Source: Silanimonas sp. (GTDB taxonomy: Bacteria; Pseudomonadota; Gammaproteobacteria; Xanthomonadales; Xanthomonadaceae). From it: DNA of 64,000 nt. The translations under genes were made by a program, and so were the position numbers. Shown here piece after piece: positions 1 to 8,074 of the stretch. Location of the stretch: the NCBI GenBank assembly GCA_018334015.1, contig JAGXTI010000036.1, forward strand, positions 103,199-167,198. Reading direction: 5' to 3'. Below the pieces are notes generated by a model, which searched no databases, had not been told where the DNA came from, and was given only the letters and a program-made list of their open reading frames with translations. Numbering within the stretch: position 1 is the first letter of the stretch; each line of letters opens with the position of its first letter.

Positions 1-593
1 CTGGCGGCCAGCAGTTCGGCGAGCGGCACGTAGCGCACGCCGGATTGTTCCAGCAGCGCGTCGGGCTCGGGGTCGAAGGCCAGCACCCGCGACCCGAAAG
101 CCAGCAGGATGCGGGCGAAGCAGCCGCCGATCTTGCCGGTGCCGACCACGCCCACCGTGCTGCCGTGCAGGTCGAAGCCGAGCAGGCCGTCGAGCGCGAA
201 ATTGCCTTCGCGCACCCGCGCCCAGGCACGGTGGATCTTGCGGTTCAGCGCCAGCAGCAGGGCCACCGCGTGCTCGGCCACGGCATGCGGCGAGTACTCC
301 GGCACCCGCGCCACCACCAGCCCGAGCCGGGCGGCGGCGTCGAGGTCGACATGGTTGAAACCGGCACTGCGCAGCAGCACGAGGCGCACGCCGGCCGCCT
401 GCAGGGCGGCGAGCGTTTCGGCATCGAGCGGATCATTGACGAAGGCGCAGACCGCCTCCGAACCGCGGGCCAGCGGTGCGCTGCGCGGGTCCAGCCGCGC
501 CTCCAGAAACACCAGCCGATGCCGCCCCTCGTGGTTGGCGCGGCTGAAGAACTCGCGGTCGTGCGGCAGGGTCTGGAACACGGTGATCTGCAT
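1..593 (-). CDS. ldhA: D-lactate dehydrogenase (2-hydroxyacid dehydrogenase), C-terminus cut by window edge
   Basis: NAD-dependent cytoplasmic enzyme that reduces pyruvate to D-lactate. The reading frame starts at an ATG at 593 and runs off the left edge, so about 197 of the roughly 330 residues usual for LdhA are present. Visible are the N-terminal substrate domain with the conserved stretch RSAGFNHVDLDAA, which carries the family's first catalytic-side Arg, the CxFVND element, and the start of the Rossmann domain with GVVGTGKIG. The match to the E. coli LdhA pattern (AVAEHAVALLLALNRKIHRA) is close. The catalytic Arg, Glu and His of the C-terminal half lie outside the window. Another 2-hydroxyacid dehydrogenase of the same subfamily is the only realistic alternative. 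Confidence 0.88.
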   Translation of the reverse strand, partial: MQITVFQTLPHDREFFSRANHEGRHRLVFLEARLDPRSAPLARGSEAVCAFVNDPLDAETLAALQAAGVRLVLLRSAGFNHVDLDAAARLGLVVARVPEYSPHAVAEHAVALLLALNRKIHRAWARVREGNFALDGLLGFDLHGSTVGVVGTGKIGGCFARILLAFGSRVLAFDPEPDALLEQSGVRYVPLAELLAA

Positions 594-671
594 CGGGGGC
601 TCCGGGCGACTCGGGCCCCCACCATAGCCTCAGGCCGCGGCCAAGAAATTGACCGGCGCCCAATCCGCCGC

Positions 672-1107
672 TCACCAGCCGAAGCCGACACCGACGCCGA
701 TGCTTTCCTCCTCGTCGGTGAACGAGCCACCGAGGCTGATCGTCGCCCGATCCCCGATGGCACGTTGATAGCCCAGAGCCAGCGCGGACTCGCCGCCGTG
801 GAAGCCGGCACCGATGGCGAACCGGTTCTCTTTGCGGATACCGGCGGCCGAGGCCGTCATCTGCGCCATCGCTGCGGTCATCGCACCCATCCGGGAAAGC
901 CGCTGGTCAAGAACAGCGACCCGGCCTTCGACCGCGGTCAGACGGTCATCCAGCAGGGCCACGCGGGTGGCAGCGGCGGCGAAGCGCTCATCGGTATGGC
1001 GGATGGCATTGTTCTGCGCCTGCAGGGCCTGTGCCTCGGCGACGCGGTTGGCGCGGGCCTCGGCCTGCACCACCTCCTGGCGGGCGGTGTTGGCCGTGGA
1101 TTGCAAT
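672..1107 (-). pseudogene. Trimeric autotransporter (YadA-like) C-terminal anchor, 5' end lost
   Basis: Remnant of a surface adhesin of the type V secretion class. What remains is a stretch of heptad-rich coiled coil (AEAQALQAQNNAIRH, LLDDRLTAVEGRVAVLDQRL) followed by the four-strand membrane anchor typical of YadA proteins (NRFAIGAGFHGGESALALGY through SIGVGVGFGW), ending in the terminal aromatic residue expected for BamA-dependent insertion. The passenger head and stalk and any signal peptide are missing. Upstream of about 1107 the same frame runs antisense through the transposase remnant, so codons beyond that point are not part of the gene. Most likely an insertion or deletion replaced the 5' part. 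Without a signal peptide the product could not be exported. Confidence 0.72.
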
Positions 1108-1695
1108 GAGGGCGGCAACGGCAACCACCGCAATGGCCGCAGCGGCAAGACGGTGCTGACCGACGACGGTCCGCTGCGCATCGATGTGCCGTGCGACCGG
1201 TCCGGGAGATCCAGGGCCACTTGGCCGAGATGTACCGCGTCGAGGTGCATCCTGATCCGCAACAGCCTGGACTATGCAAGCTGGAAGGACCGCAAGGCGC
1301 TGGCGGCGGCGATCAAGCCGATCTACACCGCGCCAACCGCCGAATCGGCCGAGGCTGAGCTGGACGCGTTCGAGGCCGGCCCCTGGGGCGAGCGTTTCCC
1401 GACCGTGGTCGCCGCCTGGCGCCGCGCCTGGACGCGCGTGGTGCCGTTCTTCGCGTTTCCACCGGACGTGCGCCGGGTGATCTACACGACCAACGCGATC
1501 GAGAGCGTGCATGCGCGCCTGCGCAAGATCATCAAGACCCGTGGTCACTTTCCCAGCGACGAAGCGGCAACCAAGCTGATCTGGCTGGCCCTGCGCAACA
1601 TCACCGCCGAATGGATCCGGGCCACCCGCGATTGGAAGGCGGCGATGAACCAGTTCGCGATCATCTACGAAGACCGATTCACGCAGGCTCGCTGA
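1108..1695 (+). pseudogene. IS256-family (mutator-type) transposase, internally deleted
   Basis: Three separated blocks of an IS256-type transposase are recognisable. Block one (about 1111-1206) reads GNHRNGRSGKTVLTDDG and IDVPCDRSG. Block two (1203-1250, another frame) reads REIQGHLAEMYRVEV. Block three (1246-1695) is the long C-terminal part, ILIRNSLDYASWKDRKAL, VVPFFAFPPDVRRVIYTT, NAIESVHARLRK and RGHFPSDEA, ending at a TGA. The N-terminal 50-60 residues and the central catalytic region with the first two DDE aspartates are gone, so the protein cannot be active. The sequence after the stop, GGATCTTCGACACCCC near 1715-1730, resembles an IS256 terminal inverted repeat. No matching left end or target duplication could be identified. 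Confidence 0.8.
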
Positions 1696-1785
1696 TCAAT
1701 GCGTGGGCTCAACAGGATCTTCGACACCCCCCTCGGCGGAATGCGCCGCCCCGGACGGGGCGGCGTTGGCGCGAATCCCGGGCGC

Positions 1786-2662
1786 TCAGGCCTTCGGCTT
1801 GCGGAAACGCAGGGTCATCCGGTCCGACTCGCCGATGGCGCGGTAGACGGCCGGGTCCTCGCCTTCCGGCACGTTGAGGGTGGGCGGCAGGGTCCAGACG
1901 CCGTTCGGATGATCGCGGTCGTCGCGCGGGTTGGCATTGATCTCGCTGCGCGCTTCCAGCACGAAGCCTGCAGCCTCGGCCAGAGCGATGACCTGGGCCT
2001 CGCTGACGTAGCCGTCGATCTCTTCGACCGGCACATCGGCCAAGGCGCGGTGCTGCTCGATGCCGAGCAGGCCGCCGGGCCTGAGCACGGCAAAGAACGC
2101 GGCCATCTGCTCGTCGGCCTGACCGTTGCGCATCCAGCCGTGCAGGTTGCGGAAAGTGAGCACGGCATCGGCCGAGCCGGGCTCGCCGTAGACCGGCGCA
2201 GCCGGATCGACCTCGATGATGCGCACCTGGTCGAACAGCGCCGGCTGGGCCGTGAAGCGCTCGCGCAGGGCCTGGTTCTGGCGGGTGAAAAACGCGGCCG
2301 CTCGCTCATTGGCGAGCCCGTGCCGGATCGTTGACGGCGGCCACCAGACGGCCTTGGCCGCGCAGCCACGGGGCGAGGATCTCAGTGTACCAGCCACCAC
2401 CCGGACTCACCTCGACCACGGTCATGCCGGGCTGGACGCCGAAGAAGCTCAAGGTGGCGGCGGGGTTACGGTGAGGGTCGCGGGCCACGTTGGCCGGTGA
2501 GCGCCACTCACCGGCGACCGCGGCGGCCAGGCCGGGATCGATGGCCACGGCGGCCTCGGCGGCGGGCTTCGCAGCCGAGGCGCTGCCGGCATGGTGGGAA
2601 GCCGACACGGGCGGCACCGCCAGCGCAGCGGCCAAGGCGAAAGACAGGGCAACAAGGCGCAT
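1786..2662 (-). pseudogene. Exported class I SAM-dependent methyltransferase, frameshifted
   Basis: The ATG at 2662 opens a frame with a cleavable signal peptide (MRLVALSFALAAALAVPPVSA), a linker and the start of a methyltransferase fold (SFFGVQPGMTVVEVSPGGGW, a motif I variant). The frame then shifts at about 2318-2332, where the read GATCCGGCACGGGCTCGC moves from ...VNDPAR to GLANERAAAF. The remainder (VDPAAPVYGEPGSADAVLTF, HGWMRNGQADEQ, LRPGGLLGIEQHRA) continues to the stop at 1786. Together the parts make about 290 residues, a normal length for the family of predicted periplasmic methyltransferases common in this order. One extra base would explain the shift, so a sequencing error is possible. 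The substrate is unknown. Confidence 0.7.
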
Positions 2663-2798
2663 GAAGCTCTCCAAAGCAGCGGGGTGAAGGGCGCAGGCTG
2701 CGCGGCCCAGTGTTACGGTAGTGCCAAGACGCTCCGGAAACCTTCTCCGCCGGCAGCCGTGCTGGCACAGTGCGATGAGGCTTTCGCGAGGCGCATTC

Positions 2799-2903
2799 AT
2801 GCAGCCCCCGAACCATGACGTCACCGTGTTGCTGCAGCAGTGGCGGCGAGGCGATGAAAGCGCACTCGATGCCCTGCTGCCACTGGTCTACGACACCCTG
2901 TGT
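2799..2903 (+). pseudogene. ECF-type sigma factor, N-terminal fragment only
   Basis: The ATG at 2799 begins MQPPNHDVTVLLQQWRRGDE and continues SALDALLPLVYDTLC, which matches the first 35 residues of the ECF sigma factors usually annotated as sigma-70-like HTH proteins, in which ...LMPLVYDELRRLA follows. Here homology stops at about 2903 and the sequence runs into an unrelated stretch before rluE. Regions 2 and 4 are absent, so no sigma function is possible. These fragments usually precede a serine/threonine kinase gene, and none is seen. A deletion joining the fragment to the rluE upstream region is the simplest reading. Confidence 0.55.
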
Positions 2904-3002
2904 CATCCGACCCGTCCGATGTCGTCGGGAGGCGGTCGCTCGCGCGCTGCGAAGGGGCGGACATGGCCAAAGAGCCTGCACCGGCTCGATACACTGCGGT
3001 AC

Positions 3003-3608
3003 ATGCTGATCGCCTTCCACAAGCCGATGAACGTGCTCTGCCAGTTCACCGACCGCAGCCTGCCGCCGCGACCGACGCTGGCTGGCTTCGGCCTGCCGAA
3101 GGGCGTCTACGCGGCAGGCCGGCTCGATTTCGACAGCGAGGGCCTGCTGCTGCTCACCGACGAGGGTGCGCTGGTGGCCGCGATCGGGTCGCCGAAGTTC
3201 GACTGGCCGAAGACCTACCTCGTGCAGGTGGAAGGCACACCCAGCGAAGCTGCCCTGCGGCGTTTGCGCGAGGGTCCGGTGCTCGGCGACGGCCCGACCA
3301 GGCCCGCCGAAGTGGCGTTGGTCGATGCACCGGCCTGGCTGCCGCCGCGCGATCCGCCGGTGCGAGTGCGGCAGACCGTGCCGGAGGCTTGGCTGCGGCT
3401 CACCCTGCGCGAGGGTCGCAACCGTCAAGTGCGGCGGATGACGGCGGCGGTCGGTCTGCCCACCCTGCGCCTCGTCCGGATCGGCATTGGCCCCTACACA
3501 CTCGACGGCCTGGTGGCTGGGCAATGGCGCGAGGTGGACCCTCCGGTTCGCCTCAGCGCGGCTCGCGCCACCAGCGGGCGAGGCGATCGAGGCCTTCGGC
3601 CACGCTGA
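3003..3608 (+). CDS. rluE: 23S rRNA pseudouridine(2457) synthase RluE
   Basis: Isomerises a uridine in helix 89 of 23S rRNA to pseudouridine. The ATG at 3003 starts [19 protein letters not shown], matching the start of the RluE core. The catalytic aspartate lies in [16 protein letters not shown], and the late motif [14 protein letters not shown] is typical of the RsuA/RluE subfamily. About 201 residues, without an S4 domain, as expected for RluE. The 3' end overlaps the convergent oleD gene by 56 bp, so the last 15-20 residues, which are arginine-rich, may be poorly conserved. The promoter should lie in the junction sequence 2904-3002 left by the sigma-factor deletion. Confidence 0.9.
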   Translation: MLIAFHKPMNVLCQFTDRSLPPRPTLAGFGLPKGVYAAGRLDFDSEGLLLLTDEGALVAAIGSPKFDWPKTYLVQVEGTPSEAALRRLREGPVLGDGPTRPAEVALVDAPAWLPPRDPPVRVRQTVPEAWLRLTLREGRNRQVRRMTAAVGLPTLRLVRIGIGPYTLDGLVAGQWREVDPPVRLSAARATSGRGDRGLRPR

Positions 3609-4569
3609 TCTTCGGCACGTAGCCGAAGTCGCGCTGTGCGGCCGAGAGGTCGTACCAGTGCGGCGTGGCGAGTTGCTCGGCGACGAAGCGGGTCATCGGC
3701 GGCTCGCCCTTCAGCGGCAGTGTGTGCCAGAGCAGTTCGCAGAGCGCGCCGGCGGCGTAGGCCACACCGAACGGCAGGCTGGCCTCGACCCGCGGCTCGC
3801 CGGCCGCCACCAGCAGGCCGTTGATGATCTCGCGCACCGGCTGCGGCTCGCCGTTGCTGATGAAGTAGGCGCGGCCAGCGCAGGCGGCACCGGGCCCCAG
3901 CGCAGCGAAGGCTTTGAGGTGGGCGTCGGCGGCGTTGTCGATGTAGCTCGTGTCCATGCGGTTGTGGCCGCCGCCGATGAAACGCAGCCGGCCGGCGCGC
4001 GCACGTTCGACGAGGCGCGGCAGCAGGTTGGTGTCGCCGGGGCCCCAGATCAGCCGTGGCCGCAGCGCGACCGTGCTCAGCGAGCCGCCAGCCGCGACCG
4101 ATGCGCCGTTCGCCGCCAGCACCGCCTTCTCGGCAATCTGCTTGGTGCGCGGGTAGGGCGCCTTGAAGTGCGGGGCATAGGGTGTGTTCTGTTCGTTGCC
4201 GCCCTCGCAGGGGATGCGTCCGCTGTGCGCCACGCTGGGTGTGGAGGTGTAGACCAGTCGCGTGATGCCCTGCTCGCGGCAGGCCGCCAGCACATTCATC
4301 GTGCCGCTCACGTTGGCGTCGAGGTAACTCTGCTCGCTGCCCCAGTGCCCGGCCTTGGCGGCGTTATGGAAGACCGCGTCGACGCCTTCGCAGGCGCGCA
4401 GCATCTGGGCGGCGTCGGCGAGGTCGCCCAGGCGCTGCTCGATGCCCTGGGCCTCGAGCGCCTTCGAGAAGCGGCGCTGCGTGCTGATGACGGTGTAGCC
4501 CTGGGCCCGTAGGCCGCGGCAGAGCGCTTGACCGAGAAAACCGGCACCGCCGGTGACGAGGATCTTCAT
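3553..4569 (-). CDS. oleD: OleD, NADPH-dependent 2-alkyl-3-oxoalkanoate reductase
   Basis: Short-chain dehydrogenase of the 3-beta-hydroxysteroid dehydrogenase type that reduces the beta-keto acid made by OleA to a 2-alkyl-3-hydroxyalkanoate during long-chain olefin synthesis. The Rossmann glycine motif is at the N-terminus ([20 protein letters not shown]), the catalytic serine region is [13 protein letters not shown], and the YxxxK pair is in [14 protein letters not shown]. 338 residues, normal for OleD. It is the last gene of oleB-oleC-oleD on the minus strand, 30 bp after oleC. The function rests on motif and on neighbours, since single-gene homology alone would say only NAD(P)-dependent epimerase/dehydratase. 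Confidence 0.9.
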   Translation of the reverse strand: MKILVTGGAGFLGQALCRGLRAQGYTVISTQRRFSKALEAQGIEQRLGDLADAAQMLRACEGVDAVFHNAAKAGHWGSEQSYLDANVSGTMNVLAACREQGITRLVYTSTPSVAHSGRIPCEGGNEQNTPYAPHFKAPYPRTKQIAEKAVLAANGASVAAGGSLSTVALRPRLIWGPGDTNLLPRLVERARAGRLRFIGGGHNRMDTSYIDNAADAHLKAFAALGPGAACAGRAYFISNGEPQPVREIINGLLVAAGEPRVEASLPFGVAYAAGALCELLWHTLPLKGEPPMTRFVAEQLATPHWYDLSAAQRDFGYVPKISVAEGLDRLARWWREPR

Positions 4570-4599
4570 GCTGCAAGGCCCGCTCGGGTGGAGTGGTGG

Positions 4600-6309
4600 C
4601 TAGTGGAGGACGTCGCCCAGTTGGCCCTTCGCCCACACGGCGAGTTTCTCGCGGCCGATCTTGGCGTTGTGGCGGATGTCCACCGGAAAGCCCGGATGAC
4701 GCAGGAAATGGTGGATACGCGCGGTTTTCGGCTCGCGCAGGGCGATCCGCTCCAGCTCGGCCTGCACGTTCGGCCATTCGGCCTCGGCCACGCCGGCCTT
4801 GAGTTCGACGCAGAGCACCGGCGTCTGCATGCCGCGGGTGCCGACACCGACCAGCGCGGTGCGCGCCACGCGGCGGTGGGTGTTGAAGATCGGCTCGACC
4901 TGCTCGGTCGCCATCAGCCCGCCGGCGGTTTCGACGCGGTGGCCCTTGCGGCCGCAGAACCACAGGCGGCCCTGCTCGTCGAACCAGCCGAGGTCGCCCA
5001 TGCGGTGGACGATGCGTTCGTCGCGGGCCCCGGTGCGCTCGCGGATCTTGGCGAGCCGCGTCGCCTCGGGTCGGGCGAAATAGCTGTCGGTGGCGCTGGG
5101 GCCGGCCACGGTGATCTCGCCGATCGTGCCCGGGGGCACCACCAGGTCGTCGCGCCAGTAGGCGATGGCCTCGTCGGTGATGCGGATGATGCGCACCGTG
5201 TTGCCCGCCACCGGCCGGCCGACGCAGGTGCCGGCCCCGGTTTCGGTGGCGGCGCGGGTGGATTCCAGCTCGGCGGCCTCGATCACCGCCACCGGCAGGC
5301 ATTCGGTGGCGCCGTAGGGCGTCCAGAACTGCGCGTTCTCCGGCAGCAGGCGGCGCATCGTGGCGACGACATCCGGCGGCACCGGCGCGCCGGCCGAGGT
5401 CACGCGTGCCAGCGTGGGCAGCGGCTCGCCGTGCTCGGCCAGCACCCGCATCAGGGCCGGCGAGCCGAACAGCTGGCTGACGCCGAAGCGGCGGATGGCA
5501 TGGTGCAGCTTGCGCGGGTCGGCGCTGGCCGGCCGCGTCGGGTCCATGTCGGGGATGATCGAGGTCAGGCCCAGCGCCGGATCGAACAGGGCGAAGGGCG
5601 GGAAGGTCGGCAGGTCGACGCCGCCCGGCTCGATGCCGAAGGCCGTGCGCAGCAGCTCGATCTGCGCGACGAAGTGGCGATGGCGGTACACCACGCCCTT
5701 GGGCACGCCGGTCGAGCCGGAGGTGAACAGGATCGCCGCCGTGTCCTCGCCCTGGGTGTCGGCGAGCATTCCGGTGGCTTCGCCGCGCGCGGCCTTGGCC
5801 GCCAGCAGTGCAGCCCCCTTGCGCTCCAGCCGCGCCAGGGTCTCGCCGCGCCACAGTGGCCAGGCGCGCCAGCCGACGGTGACCACCCGGCGCACCGAGG
5901 CCAGACCCCAGCGGAACACCCGGCGCGCGAACTGCGCCAGCGGGATGCCGATGAAGGCCTCGGGGGCGGCCTCGTCGAGACAGGTCTTCAGCGCCGAACG
6001 CTCGATGCCCGGATCGACCAGCACCGGCACCGCGCCCAGCTTGAACAGCGCGAACATCAGCAGAAAGAACTCCGGCGAGGGTCGCACCATCACCACCGTG
6101 CGCATGCCGCGGCCAATCCCATAGGCGGCAAGGCCGGCGGCGATGGCGTCGGAGCGCGCATCGAGCTCGCCGTAGCTCAGCACCACGTCGTAGGCGGCGA
6201 AGCCGTCGCTGCCCCGGCTGCCGGGGCAGCGCATGGCGGGTTGTCCGGGGCGTTCGGCCGCGATCCGCGGCAGCACGGCGGCGATGTTGGTGGTGGTGCT
6301 GGCGTCCAT
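4600..6309 (-). CDS. oleC: OleC, beta-lactone synthetase (AMP-forming acyl ligase fold)
   Basis: Adenylate-forming enzyme that activates the beta-hydroxy acid from OleD with ATP and closes it to a cis-beta-lactone. The core motifs are present: the phosphate loop ILFTSGSTGVPKGVVYRH, the A5 region FWTPYGATECLPVAVIE and the hinge region LGWFDEQGRLWFCGRKGHRV. 569 residues, typical for OleC. The ATG at 6309 reads MDASTTTNIAAVLPRIAAER. It lies 16 bp after oleB and 30 bp before oleD, a tight operon. A generic fatty-acyl-AMP ligase would have the same motifs, but the flanking oleB and oleD make OleC the better name. Confidence 0.92.
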   Translation of the reverse strand: MDASTTTNIAAVLPRIAAERPGQPAMRCPGSRGSDGFAAYDVVLSYGELDARSDAIAAGLAAYGIGRGMRTVVMVRPSPEFFLLMFALFKLGAVPVLVDPGIERSALKTCLDEAAPEAFIGIPLAQFARRVFRWGLASVRRVVTVGWRAWPLWRGETLARLERKGAALLAAKAARGEATGMLADTQGEDTAAILFTSGSTGVPKGVVYRHRHFVAQIELLRTAFGIEPGGVDLPTFPPFALFDPALGLTSIIPDMDPTRPASADPRKLHHAIRRFGVSQLFGSPALMRVLAEHGEPLPTLARVTSAGAPVPPDVVATMRRLLPENAQFWTPYGATECLPVAVIEAAELESTRAATETGAGTCVGRPVAGNTVRIIRITDEAIAYWRDDLVVPPGTIGEITVAGPSATDSYFARPEATRLAKIRERTGARDERIVHRMGDLGWFDEQGRLWFCGRKGHRVETAGGLMATEQVEPIFNTHRRVARTALVGVGTRGMQTPVLCVELKAGVAEAEWPNVQAELERIALREPKTARIHHFLRHPGFPVDIRHNAKIGREKLAVWAKGQLGDVLH

Positions 6310-6325
6310 GGGCGCGGCTCGGCCT

Positions 6326-7222
6326 TCAGCGCGGGATCGGGTGGGCGTCGAGGAAGCGCCGGATCGCCGGCACCAGCACCGCGTGCTTGTCCTCCAGCAC
6401 GTAGTGATGGGCGTCTGCGAAGGCCATCACTTCGGCCTTCGGCAAGGCATCGGTGAAGCCCTTGAGGAAATGCCGGTCGAACACGAAATCCTGCAGGCCC
6501 CAGCCGATGAAGGCCGGACGGTCGGCGTACTGGCCAAGCGTGCGGCCGGCTTCCTCGACCAGGGCCCAGGCCTTGTCCTTCGGTGAGAGCGGGATGTCCT
6601 GCACGAAGCGCAGGGTGCTGATGCGGTGCTTCCAGCTGTCGTAGGGCGCGACGTAGGCGGCACGCACCGCGGGCGAGACCTTGTTCGAAACGCACTGGTC
6701 GATGGTGCCGGCGGCGAAGGCGTTGAAGCCGCGGATCAAGAGCGCACCAATGTTGTAGTCGCGGCCGAGCTGGATCTGCCAGGGCAGCGGCTTCGCCGCC
6801 GGCAGCGGGAAGGCGGCGGTGTTGGTGATGATGAGCCGCTTGACGAGATCGCGGCGCTTGAGCGCCCAGCCGAAACCGATCATGCCGCCCCAGTCGTGCA
6901 CCGCCAGCGTGATCGGCCCATCGATGCCGAGGTGTTCAAGCAGGCGCTCGATGTCCTCGACACGCGATTGCAGGGTGTAGCGGTACTGCGCATCGCCGGG
7001 CTTGTCGGAAAGCCCCATGCCGACGTGGTCGGGCACGATGCAGCGGTAGCGCTCGCGCAAGCCGAGCACCAGATGCCGCCAGTAGAAGCTCCACGAGGGG
7101 TTGCCGTGCAGCATCAGCACGACCTCGCCGTCGCGCGGGCCTTCATCGAGGAAGCTCATCGCGATGCCGGGCCGGACGTCGAGGTGCTGCGGGGTGAAGG
7201 GGTAATCGGGGTAGGTAGGCAA
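6326..7222 (-). CDS. oleB: OleB, beta-lactone decarboxylase (haloalkane dehalogenase fold)
   Basis: Alpha/beta hydrolase that removes CO2 from the OleC beta-lactone to give the cis-alkene. The nucleophile is an aspartate, D110 in LAVHDWGGMIGFGWA, as in haloalkane dehalogenases and OleB. The oxyanion region is LMLHGNPSWSFYWRH, and the catalytic histidine is in ADAHHYVLEDK near residue 272. 298 residues, a standalone OleB rather than an OleB-OleC fusion as seen in some actinobacteria. It starts 6 bp after the NYN gene stop, so it may now be co-transcribed with that gene. Older annotation would call it a haloalkane dehalogenase. Confidence 0.92.
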   Translation of the reverse strand: MPTYPDYPFTPQHLDVRPGIAMSFLDEGPRDGEVVLMLHGNPSWSFYWRHLVLGLRERYRCIVPDHVGMGLSDKPGDAQYRYTLQSRVEDIERLLEHLGIDGPITLAVHDWGGMIGFGWALKRRDLVKRLIITNTAAFPLPAAKPLPWQIQLGRDYNIGALLIRGFNAFAAGTIDQCVSNKVSPAVRAAYVAPYDSWKHRISTLRFVQDIPLSPKDKAWALVEEAGRTLGQYADRPAFIGWGLQDFVFDRHFLKGFTDALPKAEVMAFADAHHYVLEDKHAVLVPAIRRFLDAHPIPR

Positions 7223-7228
7223 GGTGGG

Positions 7229-7921
7229 TTACCAGTGGGCTGGTTTGTCGATGGGCTTCTTGCGGGTTGGAACGCGCAGCGGCAGTTGCGACTTTTCAAG
7301 CTCTTCGTCGAGGATGTGGCGACGCGTCCAGTCTGCAAGGTTCGACAGAGAAGAGCTGACGCTTCGGTAGCCCTTGCCGTCCTGTGGTCTGGGGCGAACA
7401 GGCGTAATGACCCCGATCATCAGCCCGGGGCAGTCCTGCCGGATGGCGGAGAGAACGGGCTCCGCGTCACTGTCGTTGGAAACAATGACGACCTGATCCA
7501 GGCCACCTCGAATGGCGTCCCGATACATCTCGATTGCGATGTTCACATCTGTCTTTTTTTCTTCGAGCTTCCAGACGCGATGCCGGTCGGACTTGTCGAA
7601 GGGGACGCCGGCCCTGTAGGCGGGGAGCAAGGTCCCGCTTTCGTCAATGCTGTGCGTGCCATAGATCAGCTCAATGCTCGGATTGCATGCCTTCAGGGCC
7701 CGATGGTAGCGCTCCTGGGCCGCAACGCTTTGCTGGCCGTGAGTGGCAAAGCGAGCGAGTGCAGGCGCGGTGAAGTACTTGATTCTGACCAGATTGGACG
7801 AAGGGTTTTGGACCTTGAGGATCAAATCGGCGAGCTTCATGACGTCCAACCACTTGAATGCCGTTTGCCGAAGGCACCCGTAGTAGAGGTTGTAACCGTC
7901 GATATAGACCGCTGTTCTCAC
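7229..7921 (-). CDS. NYN domain protein (PIN-like predicted ribonuclease)
   Basis: Predicted RNA nuclease of the NYN/LabA-like PIN superfamily. Acidic metal-site residues are D8 in AVYIDGYNLYYG, D125 in EEKKTDVNIAIEMYRD and D150/D152 in VIVSNDSDAEP, the standard NYN pattern. 230 residues, with a basic tail (TRKKPIDKPAHW). The start is a GTG at 7921 without a clear Shine-Dalgarno. The gene is visibly less G+C-rich than the ole genes on either side and lies between oleA and oleB, behind a terminator, which suggests insertion into the cluster. Nothing in the protein links it to olefin synthesis. A role in RNA turnover or defence is possible but not shown. Confidence 0.85.
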   Translation of the reverse strand: MRTAVYIDGYNLYYGCLRQTAFKWLDVMKLADLILKVQNPSSNLVRIKYFTAPALARFATHGQQSVAAQERYHRALKACNPSIELIYGTHSIDESGTLLPAYRAGVPFDKSDRHRVWKLEEKKTDVNIAIEMYRDAIRGGLDQVVIVSNDSDAEPVLSAIRQDCPGLMIGVITPVRPRPQDGKGYRSVSSSLSNLADWTRRHILDEELEKSQLPLRVPTRKKPIDKPAHW

Positions 7922-7944
7922 GGCATGCTCGATGCATCGAAATG

Positions 7945-7970
7945 AAAAGACCGCCTTGCGGCGGTCTTTT
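7945..7970. terminator. Strong bidirectional Rho-independent terminator
   Basis: Perfect hairpin with 11-bp arms AAAAGACCGCC and GGCGGTCTTTT around the loop TTGC. The arms carry A and T runs on both sides, so it works as an intrinsic terminator in either direction. It lies downstream of oleA and just upstream of the NYN gene, and should separate transcription of oleA from that of the NYN-oleBCD group. Confidence 0.88.
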
Positions 7971-8074
7971 CGTCCCCAGTCACAGCCAACTCAATGACGC
8001 GAAAAGGGAGGAGTGGTTTCACGATTGAAGCGAGTCGGGTCGATTTTGTCAAGACTGACTGCCGGTGACGGCTC

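Noticed and set aside
4528-6456. 642-codon open frame on the plus strand across oleC
   Set aside because: It is antisense to oleC, whose protein has clear family motifs. The plus-strand translation is His/Arg/Gly-rich without any domain, typical of the shadow of a G+C-rich gene.
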